A stretch of 45,330 nt of DNA from a virus, in IMG/VR virus record IMGVR_UViG_3300035187_001643, positions 1-45,330 of that record. The stretch is one strand, 5' to 3'. Below are positions 1 to 6,785 of the stretch, piece by piece (position 1 is the stretch's first letter; every line of letters starts with the position of its first letter). The position numbers were made by a program, and so were the translations under genes. The notes beneath the pieces are model-generated. The model saw only the letters and a list, made by a program, of their open reading frames with translations, was not told where the DNA came from and ran no database searches.

Positions 1-117
1 GGCTTCCGCTGATTTCGGCCGGAAGGACCCGCTACCCCACCCCCCCCCTGGCTGGGGTGTATCATTTTGCAACAGTGCATTTTGGCCTTGTTTTATAGGC
101 TTTTTTGAACGTGACAT
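1..117 (-). CDS. small ORF running off the left edge
   Basis: Leftward frame of 39 codons from an ATG at 117-115, still open at base 1. It begins MSRSKKPIKQGQNALLQND and continues through a Gly-rich stretch (QPGGGWGSGS). The ATG shares one base with the TGA of the preceding 37-codon ORF, an arrangement like the coupled genes elsewhere here. There is no clear Shine-Dalgarno of its own. If base 1 joins base 45330, the frame would end at a TAG at 45309-45307 and give a 46-aa protein just ahead of the terminase. Function unknown; it could also be chance. Confidence 0.3.
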   Translation of the reverse strand, partial: MSRSKKPIKQGQNALLQNDTPQPGGGWGSGSFRPKSAEA

Positions 118-264
118 CACGACAACACTATAAAAATAGGCCTTTTCGCATCATGCCATTTCGGCTTGCTCATTTCAATTTTGTTGACTTCGTTTTGCCC
201 TGCTTTTGCAGTCTTTCTCGCACGTCGCATTCGTTTTGTACTTGTTTTCTAGGCTTTTTCGCAT
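87..264. repeat. three imperfect direct repeats, TAGGC(T/C)TTTTCGCAT type
   Basis: Copy 1 at 87-106 (CTTGTTTTATAGGCTTTTTT) and copy 3 at 241-260 (CTTGTTTTCTAGGCTTTTTC) match at 18 of 20 bases. Copy 2 (about 134-152) shares TAGGCyTTTTCGCAT with copy 3 (247-264). Copy 3 overlaps the RusA stop codon. The repeats lie in the most AT-rich part of the window, next to the terminase end if the molecule is circular. They could be iterons, packaging-site elements or remnants of gene duplication. Confidence 0.5.
117..230 (-). CDS. possible 37-aa basic protein
   Basis: Short leftward ORF beginning MRRARKTAKAGQNEVNKIE, 18 bases after the RusA stop. Its TGA overlaps the ATG of the next small ORF by one base. 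The N-terminus (RKTAKAGQNEV) resembles that of the following ORF (KKPIKQGQNAL), so the two may be tandem copies. No good ribosome site precedes it. The stretch is AT-richer than the rest of the window and carries the repeats listed separately. Weak candidate; function unknown. Confidence 0.28.
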   Translation of the reverse strand: MRRARKTAKAGQNEVNKIEMSKPKWHDAKRPIFIVLS

Positions 265-665
265 TCGATCTTCACGATCGTTACTGCATTTTCTCCATAG
301 CGTTTCGTCGCAATCACAGTGCCAACCTGTTGATCGTCGTGCCACGCAACGCCATTCAACGCGTCCTCAATCCCCTTGATGCAGTTGCTCACGTCTGGCC
401 TTGGCAACTTCGGCGAGGTCTTCTTCAGCCCCGATTTGTTGAAATGCGATTTAGGCCGCTCGAACTGCAGGACTAGCACAAGCGTCAGTGGCGCGTCATC
501 TGTGGGCGTAGCGCCCGCGTCAATCGCAGCCTTTGCAATCGCCTTCCTGTAGCCGTGTATCGCGTGCTTCGCGGGTATGTAAGCGTGCGCGAACGGACCG
601 CGCGCCGTAATCTTGTGCCTTGGCTGCGGCACTGGATCGCCTAAAACGCTGAACGTGATAGCCAT
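249..665 (-). CDS. rusA: RusA-like Holliday junction resolvase
   Basis: 138-aa protein, near the usual RusA length of about 120 aa. The C-terminal half carries the family signature: PRPDVSNCIKGIEDALNG (about residues 88-105) followed by DD (about 109-110), the conserved acidic residues that bind metal at the four-way junction. The N-terminus (ITFSVLGDPVPQPRHKIT) is the typical first strand. RusA dimers resolve Holliday junctions during phage recombination and replication, which fits RecT at 8590-9504. It is the most distal recognisable gene of the early operon. ATG start at 665. Confidence 0.9.
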   Translation of the reverse strand: MAITFSVLGDPVPQPRHKITARGPFAHAYIPAKHAIHGYRKAIAKAAIDAGATPTDDAPLTLVLVLQFERPKSHFNKSGLKKTSPKLPRPDVSNCIKGIEDALNGVAWHDDQQVGTVIATKRYGENAVTIVKIECEKA

Positions 666-690
666 GCAACCAACATGGCGAACGTGTCAA

Positions 691-834
691 CTATTTGGCC
701 GCAAGCCACAGGCCGACGTTGGCGAAAGCGTAGCCAGCGTAGGCGATGGCAAGCCCGTGCTTGCCGTGTGCGGCCAAGTCAATAGCCACGGCGATATAGA
801 TGCAACCAGTGAGTGCGATAAGCCAGCCGCTCAT
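691..834 (-). CDS. small membrane protein
   Basis: 47 aa from the ATG at 834, which overlaps the upstream TGA as ATGA. That makes it a better start than the in-frame codon at 876. The sequence has two hydrophobic stretches (WLIALTGCIYIAVAIDLAA and LAIAYAGYAFANVGLWLA) joined by a short HGKHG loop, so probably a hairpin across the inner membrane. No recognised family. Small two-segment membrane proteins are common in phage early regions; function unknown. Confidence 0.6.
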   Translation of the reverse strand: MSGWLIALTGCIYIAVAIDLAAHGKHGLAIAYAGYAFANVGLWLAAK

Positions 835-1037
835 TTCAGTCTCTCCAGCAGGCCGCGCAGGGTTTTGATCGTCCACGGCTCGGCCTGCGACATTCCGTTC
901 GCGGCGTCGATGGCCTGCTCCACCGCCTCCCGCTCCGCGTCGGTGAGCCGCAGTTCCTCAATCTCCGCGTGCTGCTCACGCTCTTTCACAGTGCAGTCGC
1001 AGTTCATTGGCTTCTGGTCGCAAATTGGGCAGGCCAT
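831..1037 (-). CDS. small Cys-motif protein
   Basis: 68 aa from the ATG at 1037 (MACPICDQKPMNCDC), which overlaps the TGA of the DUF551 gene as ATGA. The start has CPxC followed by CDC, a possible single metal site. The rest is a charged helix (EREQHAEIEELRLTDAEREAVEQAI) and a C-terminal segment, TIKTLRGLLERL. It lies between DUF551 and a membrane protein in the same operon. Function unknown; small phage zinc proteins of this kind are often regulators or adaptors. Confidence 0.65.
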   Translation of the reverse strand: MACPICDQKPMNCDCTVKEREQHAEIEELRLTDAEREAVEQAIDAANGMSQAEPWTIKTLRGLLERLK

Positions 1038-1285
1038 CACTTCACCTCCGGCGGCTCGGGAAGCGGCATCCACGCCACCGGCTCATCTACAACGTCATTC
1101 GGCCCATGTGTAAACCGCAGGCCATGAGGCCAATCATCGCCCCAGTAGACCGCAGGCGTGACGCCGAGCTTCCTGAGCTTTCGGTACTTGTGCGTCTTGT
1201 TCGACCACTCGTATCTACGGTAGGCGACGATCACGGATTCGCCCCACTTTGGCAGACGCTTCTCAACGCTGATCCACTTTGCCAT
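1037..1285 (-). CDS. DUF551 family protein
   Basis: 82 aa from the ATG at 1285. It begins MAKWISVEKRLPKWGESVIVAY and ends EPVAWMPLPEPPEVK. WISVxxRLP with a terminal WMPLPEPP is the hallmark of DUF551, a small domain widespread in phages and prophages with no assigned activity. An in-frame opening back to 1546 exists, but it is low-complexity Arg-rich sequence and the domain begins exactly at MAKWIS. Its stop overlaps the next start (ATGA). Confidence 0.8.
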   Translation of the reverse strand: MAKWISVEKRLPKWGESVIVAYRRYEWSNKTHKYRKLRKLGVTPAVYWGDDWPHGLRFTHGPNDVVDEPVAWMPLPEPPEVK

Positions 1286-1452
1286 GACCGTCTCTGATTT
1301 CTGTAGCGTCTTGTCACACCGTCCGCTTTGTCTTGCTGCCTGCCGATATACCCACGGTATATCCCGGCGCACCATTTCGCAGCCCGCTAACGCACTGTCT
1401 CGCGCCGTCGCCCGGCGGCGTGCGTCCACGCCGGCCGGGCTCAGGCTTGTTG

Positions 1453-1752
1453 TCAGCGGTAGCGGATCACGGCGAACCACTGGCGACGCGCTGGCGAGTA
1501 CGCCACGCCTTCTTCCACGATCTGCCGCTGGCCAAAAAAACAACACGCGCGGCGTGCAGACTCAATGGTTGGCCCGCAGCCTATGCCTTCCGTTTGTCCG
1601 CAACTCGAGTGGACCAGCGTACCGCGACGGGCCATAACAACGGCGTGGTCCTGCGCCGTCACGATCACCGGCCTGCGTGCCACGACAACCGTTTCAGCAT
1701 TGGCCACGGTGGCCATGATCACCGCACAAATCAATCCGTAAGCAAAACGCAT
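1453..1752 (-). CDS. small exported Cys-rich protein (planctomycete-type)
   Basis: 99 aa from the ATG at 1752, with AAAGGA eight bases upstream. Residues 1-19 (MRFAYGLICAVIMATVANA) form a signal peptide with an A-x-A cleavage site. The mature part begins with a Val-rich strand, then has CGQTEGIGCGPTIESARRACC and ends in SPARRQWFAVIRYR. I recall this arrangement (Cys-Gly, EGIG, then Arg-Cys-Cys, then a final Arg-Tyr-Arg strand) from many small secreted proteins of Planctomycetes; this is from memory. An envelope location is inferred. Odd in the middle of a DNA-metabolism operon. Confidence 0.65.
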   Translation of the reverse strand: MRFAYGLICAVIMATVANAETVVVARRPVIVTAQDHAVVMARRGTLVHSSCGQTEGIGCGPTIESARRACCFFGQRQIVEEGVAYSPARRQWFAVIRYR

Positions 1753-1807
1753 TGCGAATCCTTTCACAAAAGGGACCGGGGGGGGCCATAAACCAACTGA
1801 CGAAACA

Positions 1808-2128
1808 CTACAGACCAGTGCAAGCCGTTCCTGCGCGCCGCTTCCGCTTCGACATGCGGCTTGTTGTCGCCTCGACAGGTTCTTTCCGCATACGCTCCAA
1901 ATGCTTTGCGCGGATCTCGGCTTTCCGCTCCTCGATTTGCTCTGGCGTCGGGTCTTCAGCGTCGCGGTGGCAGACACGCTGCCGCTTCGGAAGCCTGTGA
2001 AGCGCCTTCAGCTTGTAGATCATCGCAGGCGTCGTTTGCAGACGCTTCGCGATCTCATCCACGTGAAGACCTTCCACCCAAAGTTGGAACAACTCTGGAA
2101 TGGATACGTGCCAGTGCCGTTCTTCCAT
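1808..2128 (-). CDS. helix-turn-helix protein
   Basis: 106 aa; the ATG overlaps the TGA of the sliding-clamp gene (ATGA). Residues about 8-45 (LFQLWVEGLHVDEIAKRL followed by TTPAMIYKLKALHRLP) form an HTH of the kind found in GcrA-like and resolvase-like domains. The C-terminus is strongly basic (MSKRKRRAG) with an acidic-basic helix before it. Likely binds DNA, as a regulator or a replication accessory factor translated with the clamp. Target unknown. Confidence 0.7.
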   Translation of the reverse strand: MEERHWHVSIPELFQLWVEGLHVDEIAKRLQTTPAMIYKLKALHRLPKRQRVCHRDAEDPTPEQIEERKAEIRAKHLERMRKEPVEATTSRMSKRKRRAGTACTGL

Positions 2129-3237
2129 CAGTCAACCGCCAGCGGCATGATGACACCAACGAAATCGTCGCAGCGGAGCACGACAGCCGACTGTGCGTCA
2201 GTCGCCTGGACGCTCACCGTTGGTTCGCCGTCGGCGGGAAGGCCCGTCAACCACTCACGGACAAACACCGGGTCGAGTTTCACGCTTGTCGCGTGTCCGA
2301 ACTCAACGATGTCGCACGTGACGGACGATTCGCCAGCCTCGGCAGACTGACCGTGCAGGTGCAGCCCGTCCTTCGTGATCGTGTACAGCACTCCCTTGCT
2401 GTTCTCGCTGGTGACGATCGCCGCCGCTCGAGTCGCAGACAGCAGATCCGCCGCAGTGATCGTGGACGGCTCCGCGCCCTCAGCCGGGATCACGTCACGC
2501 CACTTCGGGAATCGCCCATCGGTCAGCCTGGCCGTCACCGTCGTGCCGCCGATCGTCGCCACCAGTGCATCCTTCGTCGCCTCCAGCTGCACGCTGCCGT
2601 CCGTCTCGCTGCCGGCCAAACGGCACAGGATCGCCATCACTCGGCTCGGCACGAGCGTCTGCGAGTCATCAACCGCCAGGTCGTGCTCACACTCGCAGGC
2701 CGCCAGCCTGCGGCCGTCAGTCGCCACAAGCGTGACAATCTCGCCCTTCACGTCCACAAGCACCGCACCCAGAGCGTAGCGGCTCGACTCGACATCGGCG
2801 GCGTAGGCCACGCCACGAACCGCACGGGCGAACTGGTCAGCCGGCAGGCGGGTGACCGGCTTTTCGCCTTCAACCTCCCACGACGGGTACTCCGCGGCAT
2901 CCTCCACCGGCAGCGTCCACGTGCCGTGTCCTGCGGAGACAACGCAGGACGTGCCGTCAGGCGCGAGCGTCACCGTGTCGCCGCCAGCGGCGTTGAGGAT
3001 CGCCAGCAGCCTCTGATGCGGCAACAGGATTGTGGCCCCGTGGTAGTCGATCGCCACGTCGATCCTCACCTCGAGGTCCGTTGCCGTCAGCAGGCCGTCG
3101 CCCAGGCGAACGTTCTGCAGGATGGGTTTCGGTCCGCGAGCGATCGCCGGTGCCACAGCCTGCAGGGCCGCCCGCATTTCACTTGCCGCCAGCGCGGTGC
3201 CAGTAGTCCGCTTTCGTTCCTTCGTTGCCGTTGCCAT
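2128..3237 (-). CDS. dnaN: DNA polymerase III beta subunit-like sliding clamp
   Basis: 369 aa from the ATG at 3237, preceded by AAAGGA; this is the normal clamp length (about 365-380). The three-domain plan is visible. Domain 1 has PKPILQNVRLGDGLLTATDL. The middle has TLPVEDAAEYPSW, then the hallmark VATDGRRLA. Domain 3 has DGRFPKW, then SENSKGVLYTI, and ends VGVIMPLAVD where host clamps end near VMPMRL. The clamp encircles DNA and tethers polymerase. It sits between a small membrane protein and an HTH gene, with no polymerase or loader recognised nearby, so it probably recruits host enzymes or replaces the host clamp. Confidence 0.92.
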   Translation of the reverse strand: MATATKERKRTTGTALAASEMRAALQAVAPAIARGPKPILQNVRLGDGLLTATDLEVRIDVAIDYHGATILLPHQRLLAILNAAGGDTVTLAPDGTSCVVSAGHGTWTLPVEDAAEYPSWEVEGEKPVTRLPADQFARAVRGVAYAADVESSRYALGAVLVDVKGEIVTLVATDGRRLAACECEHDLAVDDSQTLVPSRVMAILCRLAGSETDGSVQLEATKDALVATIGGTTVTARLTDGRFPKWRDVIPAEGAEPSTITAADLLSATRAAAIVTSENSKGVLYTITKDGLHLHGQSAEAGESSVTCDIVEFGHATSVKLDPVFVREWLTGLPADGEPTVSVQATDAQSAVVLRCDDFVGVIMPLAVD

Positions 3238-3349
3238 TTGTCGAGTCCTTTCGATTAGAGAGAGCCACACCAACCACGATGCCAAGAACGAACGTCAGGG
3301 CATTGAGACTGAAACCTGCGCAGATGAGCGTGAGTTGTGAAATGGTCAC
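3179..3349 (-). CDS. small single-span membrane protein
   Basis: 56 aa from a GTG at 3349 with GGAGG six bases upstream; the GTG overlaps the preceding TGA (GTGA). One transmembrane segment (LTLICAGFSLNALTFVLGIVV) is followed by a polar tail (NRKDSTNGNGNEGTK). The 3' end overlaps the first 59 bases of the clamp gene. The strong start signal supports it despite the overlap. Function unknown. Confidence 0.6.
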   Translation of the reverse strand: MTISQLTLICAGFSLNALTFVLGIVVGVALSNRKDSTNGNGNEGTKADYWHRAGGK

Positions 3350-3537
3350 GACCGCGCCTCCTTGCGTTCGAGTTGTTGTGCGAGCCGCACACACCGAGCC
3401 ATCAGCAGGCGAATCGTGTCCGCTGACATCTCGAGGAGCAGCCGGCTGTCATCGTCAATGTGGTCGCGCCACGCCTGGATGGCGCACATATCCGCAACGA
3501 CGCTTGGTGCCGGAAGTTCGTAAGGTGCATCGCTCAT
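3346..3537 (-). CDS. small hypothetical protein
   Basis: 63 aa, coupled on both sides (ATGA with the LexA-like gene, GTGA with the membrane protein). Mostly helical: IQAWRDHIDDDSRLLLEMS and TIRLLMARCVRLAQQLERKE, the latter a possible coiled coil. No recognised domain. The tight packing supports it being a gene; role unknown. Confidence 0.6.
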   Translation of the reverse strand: MSDAPYELPAPSVVADMCAIQAWRDHIDDDSRLLLEMSADTIRLLMARCVRLAQQLERKEARS

Positions 3538-3770
3538 GCGTCACCGCCTTCCACCACTCGCATGGTGCGCCCACGGCCCGGTTCCATGGCTATCGCGCCG
3601 GCTTTCACCAGCCGTGAAATCAGCCCCTGCACGTTGTTCACGTTGCATCTGAAGTGCGCCGCCATCTGGCGATACGTTGGCGGGTAACCGTGCGCCTGCA
3701 CAAATCGATTGATGTACGCCAGCACGCTGCGCTGCCGGGGGGTGAGGTTTTTTGTTGCTGTGGTGGTCAT
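3534..3770 (-). CDS. LexA-type winged-helix protein (no peptidase domain)
   Basis: 78 aa from the ATG at 3770 (ATGA with the upstream gene). Residues 9-70 match the LexA N-terminal DNA-binding domain: LTPRQRSVLAYINRFVQAHG, PPTYRQMAAHF, then a recognition helix NNVQGLISRLVKAG and a basic wing (EPGRGRTMRVV). The S24 autoprotease half of LexA is absent, so it cannot self-cleave. Likely a transcription factor or accessory to the replication protein encoded just upstream. An in-frame opening to 4055 lies inside the neighbouring gene and is ignored. Confidence 0.8.
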   Translation of the reverse strand: MTTTATKNLTPRQRSVLAYINRFVQAHGYPPTYRQMAAHFRCNVNNVQGLISRLVKAGAIAMEPGRGRTMRVVEGGDA

Positions 3771-4606
3771 GGCTCGTCCTTGAGTTTGATGGCGTCTGCA
3801 AGTCCTGCGGCTTCCCGTGGTCGCCTGTACGGTGCCGGTCGGTATTCGTCCCGCCACGCCTTCGGTGGTGGCTTCTCGTCTGGACGCACGCCCGGCTGGC
3901 GGTTCGTGCCGCCCTTGTCTTGGCAACGCTGCAGCCAGCCCACAAGGAACCGCCGCCAGTTGCGTTTGCCGCACCGCTTGGGGTTCGCCTTCAGCCAGGC
4001 GGTCGCCTTGGCACACTCTTGGTCCAGCACGGCGCCGGGGAACGCTGTGGCCCATTCCTGCCGGTCTGCGTCCGTGATGCCCTGCCAGCCTGCGTCAGCA
4101 CTCCAAGACACGGCAGGCTTCGCCCGCGTGCGGACGGCGTCAGCCGCTCCGCTCGTGGGAACCGGCGCAGCCGGTATGTCTTTCTTCTCTTCTTCTCTCC
4201 TCTCTTCTCCTGTCCTCTCCTCTAGTCCGGTTTTTTCTGGACATTTGTCGGACAAAAGTCGGACAGCCCTCGCAGCAGCCTTCCGGCGGGCGTCTTCCAT
4301 GCGAGCCTTGGCAGCACGGGAAAACCGCTTTTCCCAGCCCTCAATAGTCGCGTGCGGCCCGTCAAAACGGAGCCAGCCCACGCGAGCCACAGCCAGCCAA
4401 AACGCCTCGTCACCACCGCAGGCCGTCGCAATCCGTGACGCTGTCGCCCGGATCGTGCCGTCTGCGGTGTTCATGGATGCCCACGACCACAACTGAATGA
4501 GACGCCAGCAGACCACCTCAACAGGTAGCCCGGTTTCGTCCACCAGCTCGAGCACCTCGGGCTTTGTGCCCAGGTTGCAGTCAAGGGGAATCCATTCACC
4601 GGCCAT
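3767..4606 (-). CDS. phage replication/primosome-like protein
   Basis: 279 aa. Residues 1-95 (MAGEWIPLDCNLGTKPEVLE, then VVCWRLIQLWSWASMNTADG and VGWLRFDG) have the layout of winged-helix replication-initiator or replisome-organiser domains of phage O/DnaD-type proteins. A charged linker follows (EERTGEERREEEKKD). The C-terminus has WRRFLVGWLQRCQDK, a motif I associate with phage replication proteins. It overlaps its upstream neighbour by 11 bases and its downstream one by ATGA. Probably binds the phage origin or loads the host helicase; the family assignment is tentative. Confidence 0.6.
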   Translation of the reverse strand: MAGEWIPLDCNLGTKPEVLELVDETGLPVEVVCWRLIQLWSWASMNTADGTIRATASRIATACGGDEAFWLAVARVGWLRFDGPHATIEGWEKRFSRAAKARMEDARRKAAARAVRLLSDKCPEKTGLEERTGEERREEEKKDIPAAPVPTSGAADAVRTRAKPAVSWSADAGWQGITDADRQEWATAFPGAVLDQECAKATAWLKANPKRCGKRNWRRFLVGWLQRCQDKGGTNRQPGVRPDEKPPPKAWRDEYRPAPYRRPREAAGLADAIKLKDEP

Positions 4607-5123
4607 TTTCCCAAATCTCCTGAATGCTTCTCAATGCTTCGCTTGGAACTTGAAAGCACGGCGGACGTTTTGGGTCAGGCCGCCCTTCCCACTCGTGCCT
4701 TTTTGCGTCTCGTCCGTAAATCCATCCGTGAATCTTGTGTCGACGAAATGGAGTGCCGGTTACATGCACGTACTTCCATTCGTCATGAGCATCGGGCCTG
4801 ACGATGAGAAGCGATTCGTGCGATGGCCTCGTTTTAATGTCGATGTTCGGCGAAAAATCTGGCCTTCCAAACACATCAACCGAGCAATCCCAGTGCCGAT
4901 CTGTTGCTTTTGCAAATGCTTGTTCGGCGCACGCACCGTTCATCTGCACCTTCCAGCCGTCGCTGGCGTCTGCGTCAAACCCATAAGTGTCTTTTGAGCC
5001 CCTGGCGAGGCTCTTTATCTGCCGCATCAGCCCAACAAAGCAGGCGGCAAGCGTCTCGTGATTAGTGAGCCTTACTTCAATCAATGGCGCTGTTTGTGTT
5101 TGTTCCATGACATTAGGAGTCAT
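4596..5123 (-). CDS. hypothetical protein with possible PD-(D/E)XK motif
   Basis: 175 aa; start at 5123 (ATGA), with MEQTQT at 5108 as an alternative. Centre: GRPDFSPNIDIKTRPSHESL (about residues 86-105), then VTGTPFRRHKIHGWIYGRDA. A Pro-Asp, then Asp-x-Lys after a short strand, fits a PD-(D/E)XK nuclease core, and the GWIYGRDAKR segment recurs in phage proteins I have seen annotated only as hypothetical. An upstream Glu (residue 67, CAEQAF) could complete the site. A nuclease is plausible but unproven. It lies between the primosome-like protein and the methyltransferase. Confidence 0.55.
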   Translation of the reverse strand: MTPNVMEQTQTAPLIEVRLTNHETLAACFVGLMRQIKSLARGSKDTYGFDADASDGWKVQMNGACAEQAFAKATDRHWDCSVDVFGRPDFSPNIDIKTRPSHESLLIVRPDAHDEWKYVHVTGTPFRRHKIHGWIYGRDAKRHEWEGRPDPKRPPCFQVPSEALRSIQEIWENGR

Positions 5124-6394
5124 ACGAGCATTCCTTGCCCTTGTTGTCGCTGTGCGACTGTCATCCCTAACAGCCGCGTTTCGCCCAGCCAGACTTGGCT
5201 TTCACGGGCGTCGATTCCGACACCGTTCCTGCCGTGCTTTACGGCCATAGAAACGGTTGTTCCAGATCCGCTAAACGGATCGAGCACGACACCGCCTGGC
5301 GGGCAAAAACTTTTGATGAAGAACTCTGCCAACCATTCTGGAAACGGGGCTTCGTTTTTTGTGGCATCGCGCCACCCCATGCCGCCACTGCCGACCAGGC
5401 CGCTGATGACGTTGCCGGGGTTGCAAACCTCTGGATCAACGTAGACAGCTTGCTTGCGACTGCCGTCCTTGTTGCGGTTGGTCGCAACCCTTGGCACGTT
5501 TTGCTTTGGCGGCTGGCCCATAGCGGTGTTGTTAGCACCAGATATTCGGCCGTTTTTCGTACCGCAAATGATTGGCTCCCAGTCATTACGCAACCAATCT
5601 GGGCCGCCCGTGCCAGGTATGCCGTTTCTCTGATAAACAACGACCTTTCGCATCTTCACGCCGCGACGATGCAGGTCGGCGTGAAGCAGAAACGGCGTCG
5701 ATGTGTAGGCGAAGTCGTCGGTGTAACCCTCGACAACCCACGCCACCAGCCCTTTGGACACACGCAGGCATTCCATGTAGCAGTCGGTTGCCCATGCCAC
5801 CCAGTCCTCACCGGCAAGGCTGAACCCAAGCTCGCCATATGACCTCTGCGACTCGTAAGGCGGTGAGCAAAAGACCAAGTCGAAGTGGTCGTCGGGGTAT
5901 GGCAACTTGCGGCAGTCGCCGACCTTGAACTCCCACGACACTTCGCCCTTCGTGCCGCTGGCCTCGGCTGCTGTTGGCGCGGCCGCGATGCTGCGGCGTT
6001 GCTTCTCCTCGCGCAGCTGCTTGACGGTCGCTCTGGTCTCCTCAGCCCACGCCAGTAGGTCGGCGGCCTGGTCGTGGTTGGCGACTACGCGATGATGCGA
6101 CCACTCCAAATGGTCGGAACGTTCCGACCTTTCTGGGAAAGCGGCAGCCACCCACGCAGAATCCTTCGCCGTCTGGTACGCGATCCCGAACCGCTCGCAC
6201 GCCTCGGCCAACTTGCCGCGCTCAACGTAGCCCTCGCGATCGCCGGCGTTGAGCCAGTCGCCAATCAGCCACATCAGCCCTTTTTGATAGCGGGCGATCT
6301 CGTGGCCTGCGGCCTCCCACAGTTCAAGCGTCCAGCCGTCGCGAACGACGAGGCCAATTGGCGTGAGTTCATACCGAGTGCTGCACTGTTGCAT
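5120..6394 (-). CDS. DNA methyltransferase (N4/N6 amino type) with helical N-terminal domain
   Basis: 424 aa from the ATG at 6394, preceded by AAAGGA. Residues 155-410 form a beta-class amino-methyltransferase. Motif IV is SPPY at 177-180 and comes before motif I DPFSGSGTT at 372-380; a variable target-recognition stretch lies between. SPPY is the form commonest in N4-cytosine enzymes. Residues 10-135 (WTLELWEAAGHEIARYQKGL, then MWLIGDWLNAGDREG and LEWSHHRVVA) resemble the LmbU-like or ParB-associated helical DNA-binding domain. It probably protects phage DNA or marks sites for the adjacent ParB-like protein. No cognate endonuclease was recognised with confidence. Confidence 0.85.
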   Translation of the reverse strand: MQQCSTRYELTPIGLVVRDGWTLELWEAAGHEIARYQKGLMWLIGDWLNAGDREGYVERGKLAEACERFGIAYQTAKDSAWVAAAFPERSERSDHLEWSHHRVVANHDQAADLLAWAEETRATVKQLREEKQRRSIAAAPTAAEASGTKGEVSWEFKVGDCRKLPYPDDHFDLVFCSPPYESQRSYGELGFSLAGEDWVAWATDCYMECLRVSKGLVAWVVEGYTDDFAYTSTPFLLHADLHRRGVKMRKVVVYQRNGIPGTGGPDWLRNDWEPIICGTKNGRISGANNTAMGQPPKQNVPRVATNRNKDGSRKQAVYVDPEVCNPGNVISGLVGSGGMGWRDATKNEAPFPEWLAEFFIKSFCPPGGVVLDPFSGSGTTVSMAVKHGRNGVGIDARESQVWLGETRLLGMTVAQRQQGQGMLV

Positions 6395-6785
6395 CGCAAT
6401 CCTTTGCGTTTGTCGAAGTGAATGTCTTGGTATCTTGGCAGTACGACACAGACTTGCAGCGTCGCCTGCATGTGGAGCGAAAATCGTTGAACAGGCGGCA
6501 GATACCCCTGCTGTACAGCCGCTCCGCTTCTTGCTCGGTGATCTCCACGCCTTGCAAAAAACGCACGCCGCAGTTTTGTGATGGATCTTCCAAATCACGC
6601 TGGGCTGCCCTGGCAGCGTCAGCCGCCGCGTACCGTATGACGTATTCCCTTTTGTAGGAGTCGCAGATATACGCCATCACGTCAGGCTCTCCACACATGC
6701 CCTTCGTATGCAAACACCACCTAACAAAGTCAGAAAACGACCTTGATCCGGGGTTCCTTGTCGTGTTTTTGCTGTTCTTCTTCAT
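6369..6785 (-). CDS. Cys-rich hypothetical protein
   Basis: 138 aa from the ATG at 6785, which overlaps the ParB-like TGA (ATGA); its end overlaps the methyltransferase start by 26 bases. It holds about nine cysteines spread along the chain, including CRRRCKSVSYC near the end, and a helical middle (AAADAARAAQRDLED). No family recognised. It is flanked by ParB-like and methyltransferase genes in one transcript, so a DNA-related role is a reasonable guess only. Confidence 0.55.
   Translation of the reverse strand: MKKNSKNTTRNPGSRSFSDFVRWCLHTKGMCGEPDVMAYICDSYKREYVIRYAAADAARAAQRDLEDPSQNCGVRFLQGVEITEQEAERLYSRGICRLFNDFRSTCRRRCKSVSYCQDTKTFTSTNAKDCDATVQHSV

Noticed and set aside
1861-3258. 465-codon rightward ORF
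   Set aside because: Antisense shadow of the sliding-clamp gene; Arg/His-rich with no domain, and all clamp motifs are on the other strand.
3534-4055. 173-aa LexA-like protein with N-terminal extension
   Set aside because: The extension is an Arg-rich shadow of the neighbouring replication gene; the domain begins at the ATGA-coupled start, 3770.
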